64,000 bases of DNA from Scleroderma bovista (Eukaryota; Basidiomycota; Agaricomycetes; Boletales; Sclerodermataceae), in the NCBI GenBank assembly GCA_037178675.1, contig JAYMGJ010000131.1, positions 62,001 to 126,000 of the forward strand. The letters are read 5' to 3'. The translations under genes and the position numbers were made by a program. The notes beneath the pieces are model-generated. The model was given only the letters and a program-made list of their open reading frames with translations, ran no database searches and was not told the origin of the DNA. Positions 1 through 8,884 of the stretch are shown in pieces; position 1 is the stretch's first letter, and the number at the start of each line of letters is the position of its first letter.

Positions 1-159
1 ATGTAAAGGATCACGTTGGGGATCGCGTGGTGAATAAGTTGATAGGGTAAGCGGGAGTTAGCATTAAAATGAGGGCATTGTTTACAAGAAAATTTGCATA
101 AATTCGACAAGTCTCGACTCACCTGGTGTTGTCTCCGTCTCCCACCTAGCACAAGTCCC

Positions 160-1908
160 ATGTCGGCTGAAATTTCTTCTGGGGTTCAGCGTCCGCGAAG
201 AGAGAAGGCAAACCTGCACCCAGGATTGTTAGTTCGTGACACACAGACCAAGCGACGCACCCCAGTTGAGAAGCAAGCCGACGACTTGCGTGCAAAGGAA
301 ATCAAGGATGCTCGTGCCGCTGCTATGGAGCAGGGTCGTGCGCGAGTCAGTGAGATGGAGGCGGCCATGGAGGTTTCACAGGCTCAGCAGGGAACTGGAA
401 AAGTGAAGCCAGTGAGACCGAGACCGAGACCGAGACCAGGCATTGGTCAAGGAAGACCCATGAATTTATCTGGTCCTCCTTGTGTTGATGGTGAGGACCT
501 AGAATCACCGTTTCTGGACGTTGACCGTGATCGATTATCATTTGATCCACAGCCGATTTGGAAGATAACGCTCACCATCCGACCAGTCTCGCTGTCAAGG
601 GCACTGTGGGCGAGCCTTGCGGTACTAATAGCCGTGCGCTGCGAAGACATGATGCGATGGCTGATGTGACTCAGCCAACACGTGCCCCCCAAGTCGACCA
701 AGGGTGTGTTTTGAAGTTTGTTCTGAAATGCTGCTATTACTAACTGAATCAACTCTTTACTGGCTGAATCTCACCTGGGATGCCAGCACTCCACGCAATA
801 ATACAGCCTTGGCTGGCCGTGTCAAGAACTGGGCCAACTTTGTCGCAACTGCGGGCAATACTGGGACACCTCAAAGTTCTGCGTCCTCCAATTTGTCAGC
901 CCACGTGTCTCGTCCACCATCCTCTACGGTCCCATCTTTGACGACCAATGCTACCAGTGTCAGCTCAGCGGTCTCTGATACGGCTTCATCGTACACCAAG
1001 TCTCGCAGGGAAATCAACGATGATCTGGGGCGTGCCGCCACATTGGGTTGGATCAAACGTCAGCAAGCGCTAACCAACGGCGGGGTTGAAGGCTACGAGT
1101 CTCCTGCTGCTGTCCCTGTCAGGACCACTGACCATCGTACAATGAAGGCTCGTCTTTTGATTCAAAGAAAATGGCGAGGTCTCACTCTATTACTTTTAGC
1201 GGGCAGTACCGTGGACCATCAACACGAGTGCTAACCCAGAGAGCGACGCTGAATTTGACGAACCCATCACACAGGCAGTACAGACCGGCTCGAAGTGCAA
1301 GCATGCTGATCATGACAGTATTGAATATGTTATTTCATCTGATGCCGAGGAGGCAGATGATGGAGGCCCTGCCCTTGACGCCTATGATGAAATTCCCGTG
1401 CAGACTGTGCAGGAGCCTCGTGGCATGACAATGGTATATCTTTTCTTTGTTTTAAGCTCTATCCGCTGATTATTTGGAGTGGCAGACCAATACTACTAGA
1501 GCCGAAAAGCCGGCGAAGAAAGCCAAAACCTGCATGCCTGCAAGTACTAATACTGTGGGTCGAGGATCGGAACAGCCGTTCTCAGTGAGCGATACATCGG
1601 GTCCAGCATCGTTAACGTCCAACAGCACGGCCTGCGGGCAGTTGCATTATGTTAATAGCCACCTGCCTGCTGAGCTGCTAGAGAGTCGAACATGGACCAA
1701 GCAAGTTCTTCCTGCTCTCCTCACATGGGCGGGAAGTTTGTCCGATCCATGGGTGATCAAAGACAATGCCCTCATGCATGCCCTCCAAACTATCATCACC
1801 ACTGTTACCCCGGCTTTCCAGAATCTAACTGCAATACGTCCGGGGACGGCCATTTTTGAGATGACCCTAGGCAGAACACCTAAGACCCAACTACACGCGA
1901 AACTCTGA
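160..1908 (+). pseudogene. DUF6532-type, transposon-associated protein, 3' truncated
   Basis: A multi-exon reading region resembling the intact DUF6532 gene at 27,260-29,574. The first exon (from ATG 160) has the HPG start motif and an Ala/Lys/Glu-rich helix (EKQADDLRAKEIKDARAA) comparable with HPG..EKAAKVIENSQRALAIQ in the intact copy. Later exons (about 760-1,060 and 1,230-1,435) are Ser/Thr-rich and then acidic, ending before a GTATAT donor. The exon around 1,650-1,860 reads LPAELL..VLPALLTWAGSLSDPWVI, matching the beginning of the DUF6532 domain (LPAGSVRTFTTCFVPIMRKYVGSLENPWV) in the other copy. The rest of the domain is missing, because the sequence runs into the LTR of the chromovirus at about 1.87-1.95 kb. 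The simplest reading is a gene cut by retroelement insertion followed by further rearrangement. Function of DUF6532 proteins is not known to me; exon boundaries are approximate. Confidence 0.55.
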
Positions 1909-2228
1909 GGAGAAATAGGACGCGAGGATCTAGAGCAATAACCCAAGATGAGCTCGAATGGGGAGCCTCTGGGTGCTGGATTGCACGGTATATATACTAC
2001 TATACACGAGGGCTACGCGAGGCTATCCATGAGGCTACGTGCAGGTGGAAGGCTATGTAATGACATCACTGTGGAGCTAAGGCTATGCGTAATGATGTCA
2101 AGGGTGGCAGCATGTACAGCACGAGGTACTGGTCTAGACAAGGTAGATAAAATAGAGGCTGTACACTTAAGATAAGATAAACGCTATCTAATCGCAGATT
2201 AGATAAGATAAAAAGTTGAACCGTAACA
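1870..2228 (-). repeat. 3' LTR of the chromovirus
   Basis: Read on the minus strand, the LTR begins TGTTACGG at 2,228, directly after the polypurine tract, as expected for Ty3/gypsy elements. It holds a TATA-like stretch (minus-strand AGTATATATA near 1,990) and several GGCTA-containing direct repeats at 2,010-2,090. The outer edge (about 1,860-1,950) is a guess from the point where the DUF6532-like reading stops, since no second LTR is available for comparison. Confidence 0.6.
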
Positions 2229-2242
2229 CTACTCCCCCCTCA
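2229..2242 (-). other. Polypurine tract (plus-strand primer site)
   Basis: On the minus strand GAGGGGGGAG lies immediately upstream of the TGTTACGG start of the LTR. The pol stop codon (TGA, 2,242-2,240) overlaps its start. Position and composition fit a Ty3/gypsy polypurine tract. Confidence 0.75.
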
Positions 2243-5200
2243 GGTGCAGGATTCCAGACTGCAGAACTGAGTGTCGCAAACCGTGAGGTTTTCGGGGATA
2301 CGACTAAATAGCGAGTCAAAGTCCGCTTGGACCATACGAAGTTTCCGAGGAGCAGAGGGGTTTTCTCGGTAAAAGCGCTCGACTACCAGAGGAGAATTCT
2401 TCAAATTTGACGAGGGTTCCCATGTTCTCTCATGTTCTTCGTACCCTTTCCAGTGTACCAAATACTGGAGCTGTCTTTTATAAATACGAGAGGCTACAAT
2501 ATAGTCCACTTCGTACTCCTCATCGCGTTCTTCAGAGACATGTATCGGACCAGGCCGAGACACGGGCTGACCAGGAAGAGGACCTAAATACGGTTTAACT
2601 CGAGAAACATTCACAACCGGGTGAATCCGAAGAGTTTTCGGGAGCTTAAGCTCGACCGCATTCGGGGTTACACGAGTGACCTCATAGGGACCAATCCACT
2701 TCTCTGTAAGCTTCTTAGAAGCACGATTTAGCATTCGAAGGTTGTCCGTGGAAAGCCAAACTTGTTGGCCTGCGACATAGTCCGGGGCGGGATTTCTATG
2801 CTTATCCGCCTGAAGCTTCATATTACGTTTTGCCTTCTCAGAAGACTCAACAACTTTATTAAATATGGCGGCAAAGTCTTTAGCCGCTGGGGCTACTGTG
2901 TCAACCGGCTCAACACCCATTCGAGGGGAATAACTCCGGGTAATTCCAAACGGTGAATCAGTGGTCACCTCCGAAACCGTATTGTTCCACACGAACTGGG
3001 CAATCTTGATCCATTTGGCCCATTCGTTCTGACGATCGTTGACGTAGGTTCGGAGGTACTGATTAATTTCGCGGTTCAACCGCTCCGTTTGACCATCGGT
3101 TTGAGGGTGAAATGCCGTGGACATTTTCCTTTTAATGCCTAAAAGTCTATACAACTCCCCCAGGAAGTTGCTTGCAAAGACCGATCCGCGGTCTGACACA
3201 ACGGAAGACGGGAGTCCATGCTGACACCAGACATGATCTCTAAATAACTCAGCGGTTGACAAGGCGGTTTCCTCCTTAGTGCAAGGTACAAACACGACCT
3301 CTTTGGAGAACCTATCGACCACGACTAATATATAATTGTAACCGAGGGATTCCGGCATCTCGGTAAAGTCCATAGTGACGTCAAGCCACGGGCCGCTAGG
3401 GGTAGGGAGAGGGATAAGACTTCCAGAAGTCTTTTGATTCGATACCTTGGACTGTTGGCACTTTTGACAGTGCTTTACGTAGGTTTGAATCTGCTCTTTC
3501 ATCCCTTTCCAAGAATAATGCTTCCTGAGCGCGTTATACGTAGCTTTTACTCCTTTATGACCAGCAACAGGAGTATCGTGAAAGTTCGTAACGAGCGATT
3601 GTCGCTCTTCGTAAGACTGATCAGTGACGTCGATCAGTTTAATAGATACCGGGTTCAACAGGACCTGGTCCTTGTTATCGTTAGAACTAGATACGTAATG
3701 GTCCGATCGCCTGCTAAGCGGATCTGCAACGTGCATCTGGGTTCCTTTCTTATAGATAAGCGAATAGTTAAACCGCGTCATCCACATCTGCCAGCGCGCT
3801 TGGCGCTTAGACAAATTCTGCGACTTGGTGAAGTACGTTAAATTATGATGGTCCGTGTAGATCTCAAAGGCATAAGGAGTGGCCTCGAGATAATGGCGCC
3901 AGGCTTCAGTTGCTTTTATAATGGCCAGCATCTCTTTATCGTGAATAGGATAATTTCGTTCTGGAGGCGTCATGGAATGTGACATGTACGCGACGGGTCT
4001 GAATTCGCCGTCTTCGCACTTCACGGATATCACTCCCCCGACGGCGAACTCAGACGCATCGGTTTCGAGGCGGAATTCGCGGTCCTGATCGGGGTACTGA
4101 AGTACCGGAGCACGAGTAAAGGCAGCTTTCAAAGCCTCAAACGCAGCGCGTTCCTTTTCTCCAAAGTTAAATACCATATCTTTACACGTAAGGTCCGTCA
4201 TGGGCCTAGCCATGATTGCATAATCCTTAATGAAGCGTCTATAGAAATTGCCGAGACCTAGGAACGTGCGAACCTGCTTTACGTTCGTTGGCTCAGGCCA
4301 CTTCAAAATAGCATTAACTTTCTCAGGGTCCATTTTGATACCCTCACGTGACACGATCATACCGAGGAAGTCGACTTCGGTGACTCTGAAGCGACACTTC
4401 TCAGGTTTGACAAACAAGTCGTTATCACGTAAACGTTTCAAAACTTCCAGCACGATTCTATCATGCTTTTCCTGATCGTCCGTATCCGTAAATATCATAA
4501 GGTCATCGATATACACCACGCAGACATCCGACATATCGTGGAAAATCTCGTTCATCATTTTCTGGAATGTCGCGGGTGAATTGCAGAGACCGAAATACAT
4601 AACTAATGGCTCGAAAGCCCCTTTATGCGTTACAAACGCAGCTTTCCACTCATCGCCTTCGCGAATCCTCACATTGTTATAACCCCACCGAAGGTCCATT
4701 TTCGTGAAGAGTTTACAACCCTTAAGCTTGTCAACAAGCTGAGAGATAAGCGGCAGCGGATAGTTATTTTTAATCGTCCAGTCGTTTACATAACGGTAAT
4801 CCTGTACCATGCGCTTCTTGCCGTCCTTCTTCGGGATAAAGAAGACCGGTGACGTCTGCTGACTAATAGAAGGCCGAATGTATCCTTTAGCGAGTTGATC
4901 ATCAAGGAACGATTCGACTTCTTTTTGTTCATCAACAGAGAGCGGGATAAGTCTTCCCTTTTTGGGCGGGAAGTCTTCTTTTAGATCAATTCCATGATCC
5001 CAAGGTTTTCTTAGCGGCATGCGCTCTGACGACTTTTTACTAAATACATCTAAGAATTCCCAGTACTCTTTAGGAACCTGCTTCTGAGCTTCTTCTAGGG
5101 TCGACTCATCGATAGTGACCTTTGATTCATGAGCTTTCAAAGCTTGCACCCAAGTTTCCTGAGACTCATTTTCTCGTAATAACTTAGCAAAGCGTGTTTC

Positions 5201-6013
5201 CAAAAGCGACTTGCACTCTGGAGGACACCTAGTTAAATTAACTTTGCCTGTTACCCAATCTATATCGGGGTTGTGCTTCTGAAGCCAGGTGTGGCCAAGG
5301 ATAAGCGGCACTTTTCCAAGGCATGTGACGGCACACCACAGCTTTTCAGCATGTTTCCCAATACCAACTGTCAACAATACATAATGCGTGATGTCACCCT
5401 CCTGATTCCTAGTGCCATCTACGTTAAGCACAGGGACGGGTTTCACCAGCTTAGATAACTGAAGTCGTCGATCAAGAGCCCAGCTCTTGTCAACAAAACA
5501 ACCAGTAGCACCACTGTCTAGCAGTGCATCTACTTTTATAGTATTAAGCGGTCCGCGGATGCAGACCGGCACCGTCACTTCACGTTCCATTGTGAAGGAC
5601 CTTCGTAAGTCCATGAAAACTTCCAAGTTGCCGGCGGGACTTTCCGGTTCCTTAGATGCCAAAGAAGGAGAAGAAATATTTTTATTCGATCGGGAATTAA
5701 GCACGCTCGATTTTACTTCCGGCGCCGAGCCCTTTGCAGGGACCCCCTTAGAAGGTACAGTACAGTCCGAGTCACAGTCCATAGCATCAACTGACAAGAC
5801 AGAAAAGCGAGAAGGGGAAACTGAAACAGGAGAGACTACTGAAGACATTTTTTTATGGGTTTTCGCTATTTTTGTACGTAACAAAGCAATGTGGTATTTA
5901 AATATTTCCTGCACTGCAGGAGTAGTAGCACGAGAAAGTCTATAGTCCAGAATTCGTACAGCTAAGTCCAAAGGAGATTCGAGAGCGAGGATGCCCGTTT
6001 TATCCTCACTCAC
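2240..6013 (-). CDS. pol: Pol polyprotein of chromovirus (PR-RT-RH-IN-chromodomain)
   Basis: Uninterrupted 1,257-codon frame. Visible in order: aspartic protease motif LLDSGATG near residue 165; reverse transcriptase with FTKMDLRWGYNN and the catalytic YIDD box near residue 500; RNase H with ETDASEFAVGG near 652; integrase zinc-binding HHCC segment (H..H..CQKCQ) around 815-855 and the catalytic core starting DVTMDFTE near 878; C-terminal chromodomain (YLVHWKGYEEHERTWEP) around 1,170-1,200, which in related elements targets integration to modified histones. The annotated start is GTG, but the frame stays open upstream and overlaps the end of gag, so the protein is probably made as Gag-Pol by -1 frameshifting at 6,019-6,025 rather than from its own start. 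With no stop in 3.8 kb, this copy looks recent even though gag and the 5' end are damaged. Confidence 0.93.
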   Translation of the reverse strand: MSEDKTGILALESPLDLAVRILDYRLSRATTPAVQEIFKYHIALLRTKIAKTHKKMSSVVSPVSVSPSRFSVLSVDAMDCDSDCTVPSKGVPAKGSAPEVKSSVLNSRSNKNISSPSLASKEPESPAGNLEVFMDLRRSFTMEREVTVPVCIRGPLNTIKVDALLDSGATGCFVDKSWALDRRLQLSKLVKPVPVLNVDGTRNQEGDITHYVLLTVGIGKHAEKLWCAVTCLGKVPLILGHTWLQKHNPDIDWVTGKVNLTRCPPECKSLLETRFAKLLRENESQETWVQALKAHESKVTIDESTLEEAQKQVPKEYWEFLDVFSKKSSERMPLRKPWDHGIDLKEDFPPKKGRLIPLSVDEQKEVESFLDDQLAKGYIRPSISQQTSPVFFIPKKDGKKRMVQDYRYVNDWTIKNNYPLPLISQLVDKLKGCKLFTKMDLRWGYNNVRIREGDEWKAAFVTHKGAFEPLVMYFGLCNSPATFQKMMNEIFHDMSDVCVVYIDDLMIFTDTDDQEKHDRIVLEVLKRLRDNDLFVKPEKCRFRVTEVDFLGMIVSREGIKMDPEKVNAILKWPEPTNVKQVRTFLGLGNFYRRFIKDYAIMARPMTDLTCKDMVFNFGEKERAAFEALKAAFTRAPVLQYPDQDREFRLETDASEFAVGGVISVKCEDGEFRPVAYMSHSMTPPERNYPIHDKEMLAIIKATEAWRHYLEATPYAFEIYTDHHNLTYFTKSQNLSKRQARWQMWMTRFNYSLIYKKGTQMHVADPLSRRSDHYVSSSNDNKDQVLLNPVSIKLIDVTDQSYEERQSLVTNFHDTPVAGHKGVKATYNALRKHYSWKGMKEQIQTYVKHCQKCQQSKVSNQKTSGSLIPLPTPSGPWLDVTMDFTEMPESLGYNYILVVVDRFSKEVVFVPCTKEETALSTAELFRDHVWCQHGLPSSVVSDRGSVFASNFLGELYRLLGIKRKMSTAFHPQTDGQTERLNREINQYLRTYVNDRQNEWAKWIKIAQFVWNNTVSEVTTDSPFGITRSYSPRMGVEPVDTVAPAAKDFAAIFNKVVESSEKAKRNMKLQADKHRNPAPDYVAGQQVWLSTDNLRMLNRASKKLTEKWIGPYEVTRVTPNAVELKLPKTLRIHPVVNVSRVKPYLGPLPGQPVSRPGPIHVSEERDEEYEVDYIVASRIYKRQLQYLVHWKGYEEHERTWEPSSNLKNSPLVVERFYRENPSAPRKLRMVQADFDSLFSRIPENLTVCDTQFCSLESCT

Positions 6014-6930
6014 TAATCTTTTAAATCTTTGAAGAATGCCTGCATTTCTGCAAACGTCATTCCTCTTACTGCATTTAGCCGGTCATCCTCCGGCTGGGCT
6101 TGCGTTGCCCGTGCTTGTGGTTGCCCACGACGAGGGCGGCGCGGCTTTGTGCACTCACGTGCGATGTGGCCAAACAATTGGCAATTATAGCATTGGGGCC
6201 CTTTACCCCTTTGCTGGTTTGCCTCAACGGCAGCTATGTCCATCGGGACACCACTCCCCGATGTGGTTGAAGACGAATATGATTGGCTCTGGTAATACCG
6301 GGCAGAGCCTTGCCCCTGTAGGTTGATGAGGAAGAGTTCCTGGGCTCTTCCCATCGCACGAGCAGAGTTTGCGAGTCGCTCGTAGGTGTCCCGACGCATT
6401 CCCTGTATGTAAATTTGCTCCAGGAGTTTCCTCTGGAGCGCACGTTCGAGTAAGTCGCGGGCGTACTCATTCCCACAACCTCCCTGGTTTTTAAGCGCCT
6501 CGAACTGCGCCAAGAAGTCGTCGATCCTTTGCCTCGGGCCCTGCCTAAGGCGAAGCAGTTGGGCACGTGCCCACTCAGCGTTGTTTCCGGGGAGAAAGAA
6601 CCTTTCTATCTCCTCTGCGAAATCATCCCAAGCGGGCCAGGCTGGAGGGGGGCTGCGGCTCTCCAGGCGGGACGGGCGGGGCGTTGGCAAGGGCCTGGGC
6701 TGCCGCCATGCAGCCGTCCAGACGGACCTGAGCCCACCGACCAGCCTTCGGGCCAGTGAGCCGGGAGAGAACCGCTGCGGTAACCTGGGCGTCATTTGCC
6801 CCCTCCATCGAGATCTGTATCCAGATCTTGATCTTTGACCACCACTCGTGGAATTTCTGAGGGGAGCCATCGTAACTCCCGGGATTCACATAATGCACCT
6901 GCATTGTCCCATACAACACGGACAGACGAA
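6013..6930 (-). pseudogene. gag: Gag, with frameshift, of chromovirus
   Basis: The C-terminal part (frame ending at the TAG at 6,015-6,013) has the retrotransposon gag segment WDDFAEEIERFF..RLRQGPRQRIDDFLAQFEALK and a CCHC zinc knuckle (CYNCQLFGHIAREC) near 6,150-6,195, followed by a basic tail. The N-terminal part (YDGSPQKFHEWWSKIKIW..GPKAGRWAQ) lies in another frame, from about 6,930 to 6,660. The two parts join naturally across a run of C residues on the minus strand near 6,650-6,660, so one base has been gained or lost in this homopolymer, or the run is a sequencing error. The usual longer N-terminus cannot be followed past about 6,990, where the element is cut. Confidence 0.75.
6019..6025 (-). 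promoter_or_regulatory. Candidate -1 ribosomal frameshift heptamer (T TTA AAA)
   Basis: On the minus strand the gag frame ends TTA AAA GAT TAG. The preceding base is T, giving T_TTA_AAA, an exact X_XXY_YYZ slippery heptamer, placed one codon before the gag stop. The pol frame is exactly -1 relative to gag and is open through this site. No downstream pseudoknot was modelled. Confidence 0.65.
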
Positions 6931-7284
6931 GCTGACAATCGGCCGTGCTACATGACCAGCTGAGATAGGGCCCAGCCATGGTGCATCCCCATGTCATACG
7001 AGTGGGCTAATGGTAAGGTGTTTCACCATGCCATATTGGTGGCTCATGGAAAGGTTGTCACCAAGTAATATTGGTGGGCTGACACACTAGTACACTAGAT
7101 CAGGATATGGCCTGTGGCAATAGGACCTAATGCGGCAAGGGAGCTGCGGCATGCGGCCAGAGGACTATATGCCGCAGATTCAGGCCAAGGATGGCAGGGG
7201 GCTTGCCGCAGCATTTCGGCAAAAGGACGGTAGTAAGTGCTGCAATGCGGCTAGCCTGCGGACGGGAGTCAATAGAAGGGCCTC

Positions 7285-7840
7285 TGTACCAGTGTCCCAT
7301 GCTTTGCATTTGGCTGTGGTATTGGTGTCCTGTGCTTTGCATTGGGCTGTACCTTTGGTGTCCCTTTCTTGTTGCAGGGCCAGCCAAAGAAACAGCATCC
7401 CGTGCTTTCCAATGGGCTGCATGCATGGTGTACCTTTAAGAATACCCAGCCATGGGATTGGTGTCCCATGACTATGAGTAGGCCCTGGAGCCAGTTTCAT
7501 CTATTATGTGCAGGGCACATGGCAACAATAGGTACAATGTCCCATAGCATTAGGTGGGCCCTCAGAAAGGTGTTATCTACCTATATGGGAGGGCCTTGCA
7601 GTACACTTCAAAGTGACAGGCTATGAATGCGGTGTCCCAGAGCATTAAGCAAGCCCTCCTTCTGGGGACACCTAGCTAGATGGGAAGGCCAGCTGATATG
7701 CTTCCCCTTCAGTATGATCGGCCATAATGTTTGGCCTCCCAATATACACAGCAGGCCCTTAGAACTAATCCCTTGTATAAATGTAGGGCCGGGCATCTGG
7801 TCTTCTCTAAAGTAGCGGTAAGCCAGGTGTGGCACGACAC
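7285..7840 (+). repeat. Left copy of long direct repeat flanking the island
   Basis: Matches 19,203-19,797 over its whole length with many substitutions and small indels, for example CCAGTGTCCCRTGCTTTGCA at 7,289 and 19,207, and the shared path through TGTTATCTA.CTAT and GGTGTCCCAGAG.ATTAA. Inside each copy a motif of the type GTGTCCCAKARCATTRGG..GGCCCT recurs every 80-110 nt. No protein-coding reading is convincing. The sequence from 7,000 to 7,285 is GC-rich and also CGGC-laden, with no gene seen. Confidence 0.7.
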
Positions 7841-7857
7841 AATCGGCACTACATGGC

Positions 7858-8085
7858 ATTGGCAGAACACACTGTCGGCAGAACAAGGCTGTCGGCAGAA
7901 CACACTGTCGGCAGAACAAGGCTGTCGGCAGAACACACTGTCGACAGAACAAGGCTGTCAGCAGAACACGTTGTCGGCAGAACAACGCTGGCGGCAGAAC
8001 AAGGCTGTCGGCAGAACACACTGTCGGCAGAACAAGGCTGTCGGCAGAACAAGGCTGTCGGCAGAACACACTGTCGGCAGAATTG
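7858..8085 (+). repeat. CGGCA minisatellite 1 (16/17-nt units)
   Basis: Alternating units GTCGGCAGAACACACT and GTCGGCAGAACAAGGCT, about 14 in total. Long reading frames here are only a result of the alternation adding up to 33 nt and are not genes. The array lies immediately after the left long direct repeat. Its core CGGCA is shared with three other arrays in the island. Confidence 0.9.
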
Positions 8086-8089
8086 TTTT

Positions 8090-8171
8090 TCGGGCAATGT
8101 CGGATTTGAACCGACGACAGCAGCGGCACAACATGTCATCAGCAATCTACCATCGGCATAATAGAATTGCG
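8090..8171 (-). other. tRNA-like relic (B-box and acceptor-stem remnants)
   Basis: On the minus strand there is a good T-arm (GTCGG TTCAAAT CCGAC) with the B-box GGTTCAAATCC, followed by ATTGCCC. A GCAAT about 70 nt upstream could pair with the ATTGC part, and GATGGTAGA resembles a D-loop. The anticodon arm does not fold well, so it is not called as a functional tRNA. A SINE-like or tRNA-derived segment is the likely reading. From 8,171 to 8,884 the sequence is non-coding with many scattered GCGGCA motifs. Confidence 0.35.
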
Positions 8172-8884
8172 GCATTACAAGAACGGCACAACATAAATAC
8201 TGGTAATGGTTGTGCAGCTATCGCGCAGGTGCCGCAATACCTTGCCGAGAATCACAAACGTGCTGGAGTAATAGCCGTGCGGCCATCATGCTGCATGTGC
8301 GGCAATATGGGAATGACCGTGCCGTGTGGCAGTGTCGGCACGGTTGTGGACACCGGCATTTGCCACTGACATACTGGCCGGTGGCAGCCAGGCTGGTGGC
8401 TGTGCGAATAAGTACCGCAATGATAACATTAAATTAATGATGGCCGTACCGCAATGACTGACATGCGGCATTGATCCCTTTCTCAAGCTGCGGCTGTGTT
8501 AATACATGCCGCATCGATTGTTCCCCGAGAGACACACTCCAAAATAAGGCAAATCATAATGCCGATCCGAGATCCCTTATTATTGTGATGGGACAATGCA
8601 CTGTGACAGCCAATCACAAGCAATAGAAACGCGGCCATCATGCAATATGAAATGCGGCAGTGTGGTTCATTAGCCGAATTGTCAGGACAATGATTGGTCG
8701 GACTTGTGGCTGAATTATTAACCTATATTTGATTTAGTCCACTTTGGTGTGCGACCACAATGCAAACATGTTGTGGTGTGAAATGCTTATATAATACGTT
8801 GAACATCCTTCAGGCCGCACGGCAATCGGACCCAGTTCTTCCTCTCAACCACTGCTTTACCATTTCCACATCCTTACAGTCTAT

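Larger units (their letters stand above)
1870..6990 (-). mobile_element. Ty3/gypsy chromovirus, 5'-truncated, minus orientation
   Basis: Order on the minus strand is gag, pol (protease, reverse transcriptase, RNase H, integrase, chromodomain), polypurine tract, 3' LTR, which is the Ty3/gypsy order. A C-terminal chromodomain places it in the chromovirus group. The right side shows no second LTR and no primer-binding site: upstream of gag the sequence changes near 6,985-7,000 into the GGCCCT/TGTCCCA-type repeat DNA of the neighbouring island. The element is therefore 5' truncated, or its 5' end was replaced by the neighbour. The left limit is approximate because it cannot be set without the partner LTR. 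Confidence 0.85.

Noticed and set aside
7858..8085. CRISPR array
   Set aside because: Units are contiguous 16-17-nt repeats without unique spacers, in a eukaryotic genome.
7608..8175. Long frames through minisatellite 1 on both strands
   Set aside because: They follow the 33-nt double unit of the repeat and have no other support.
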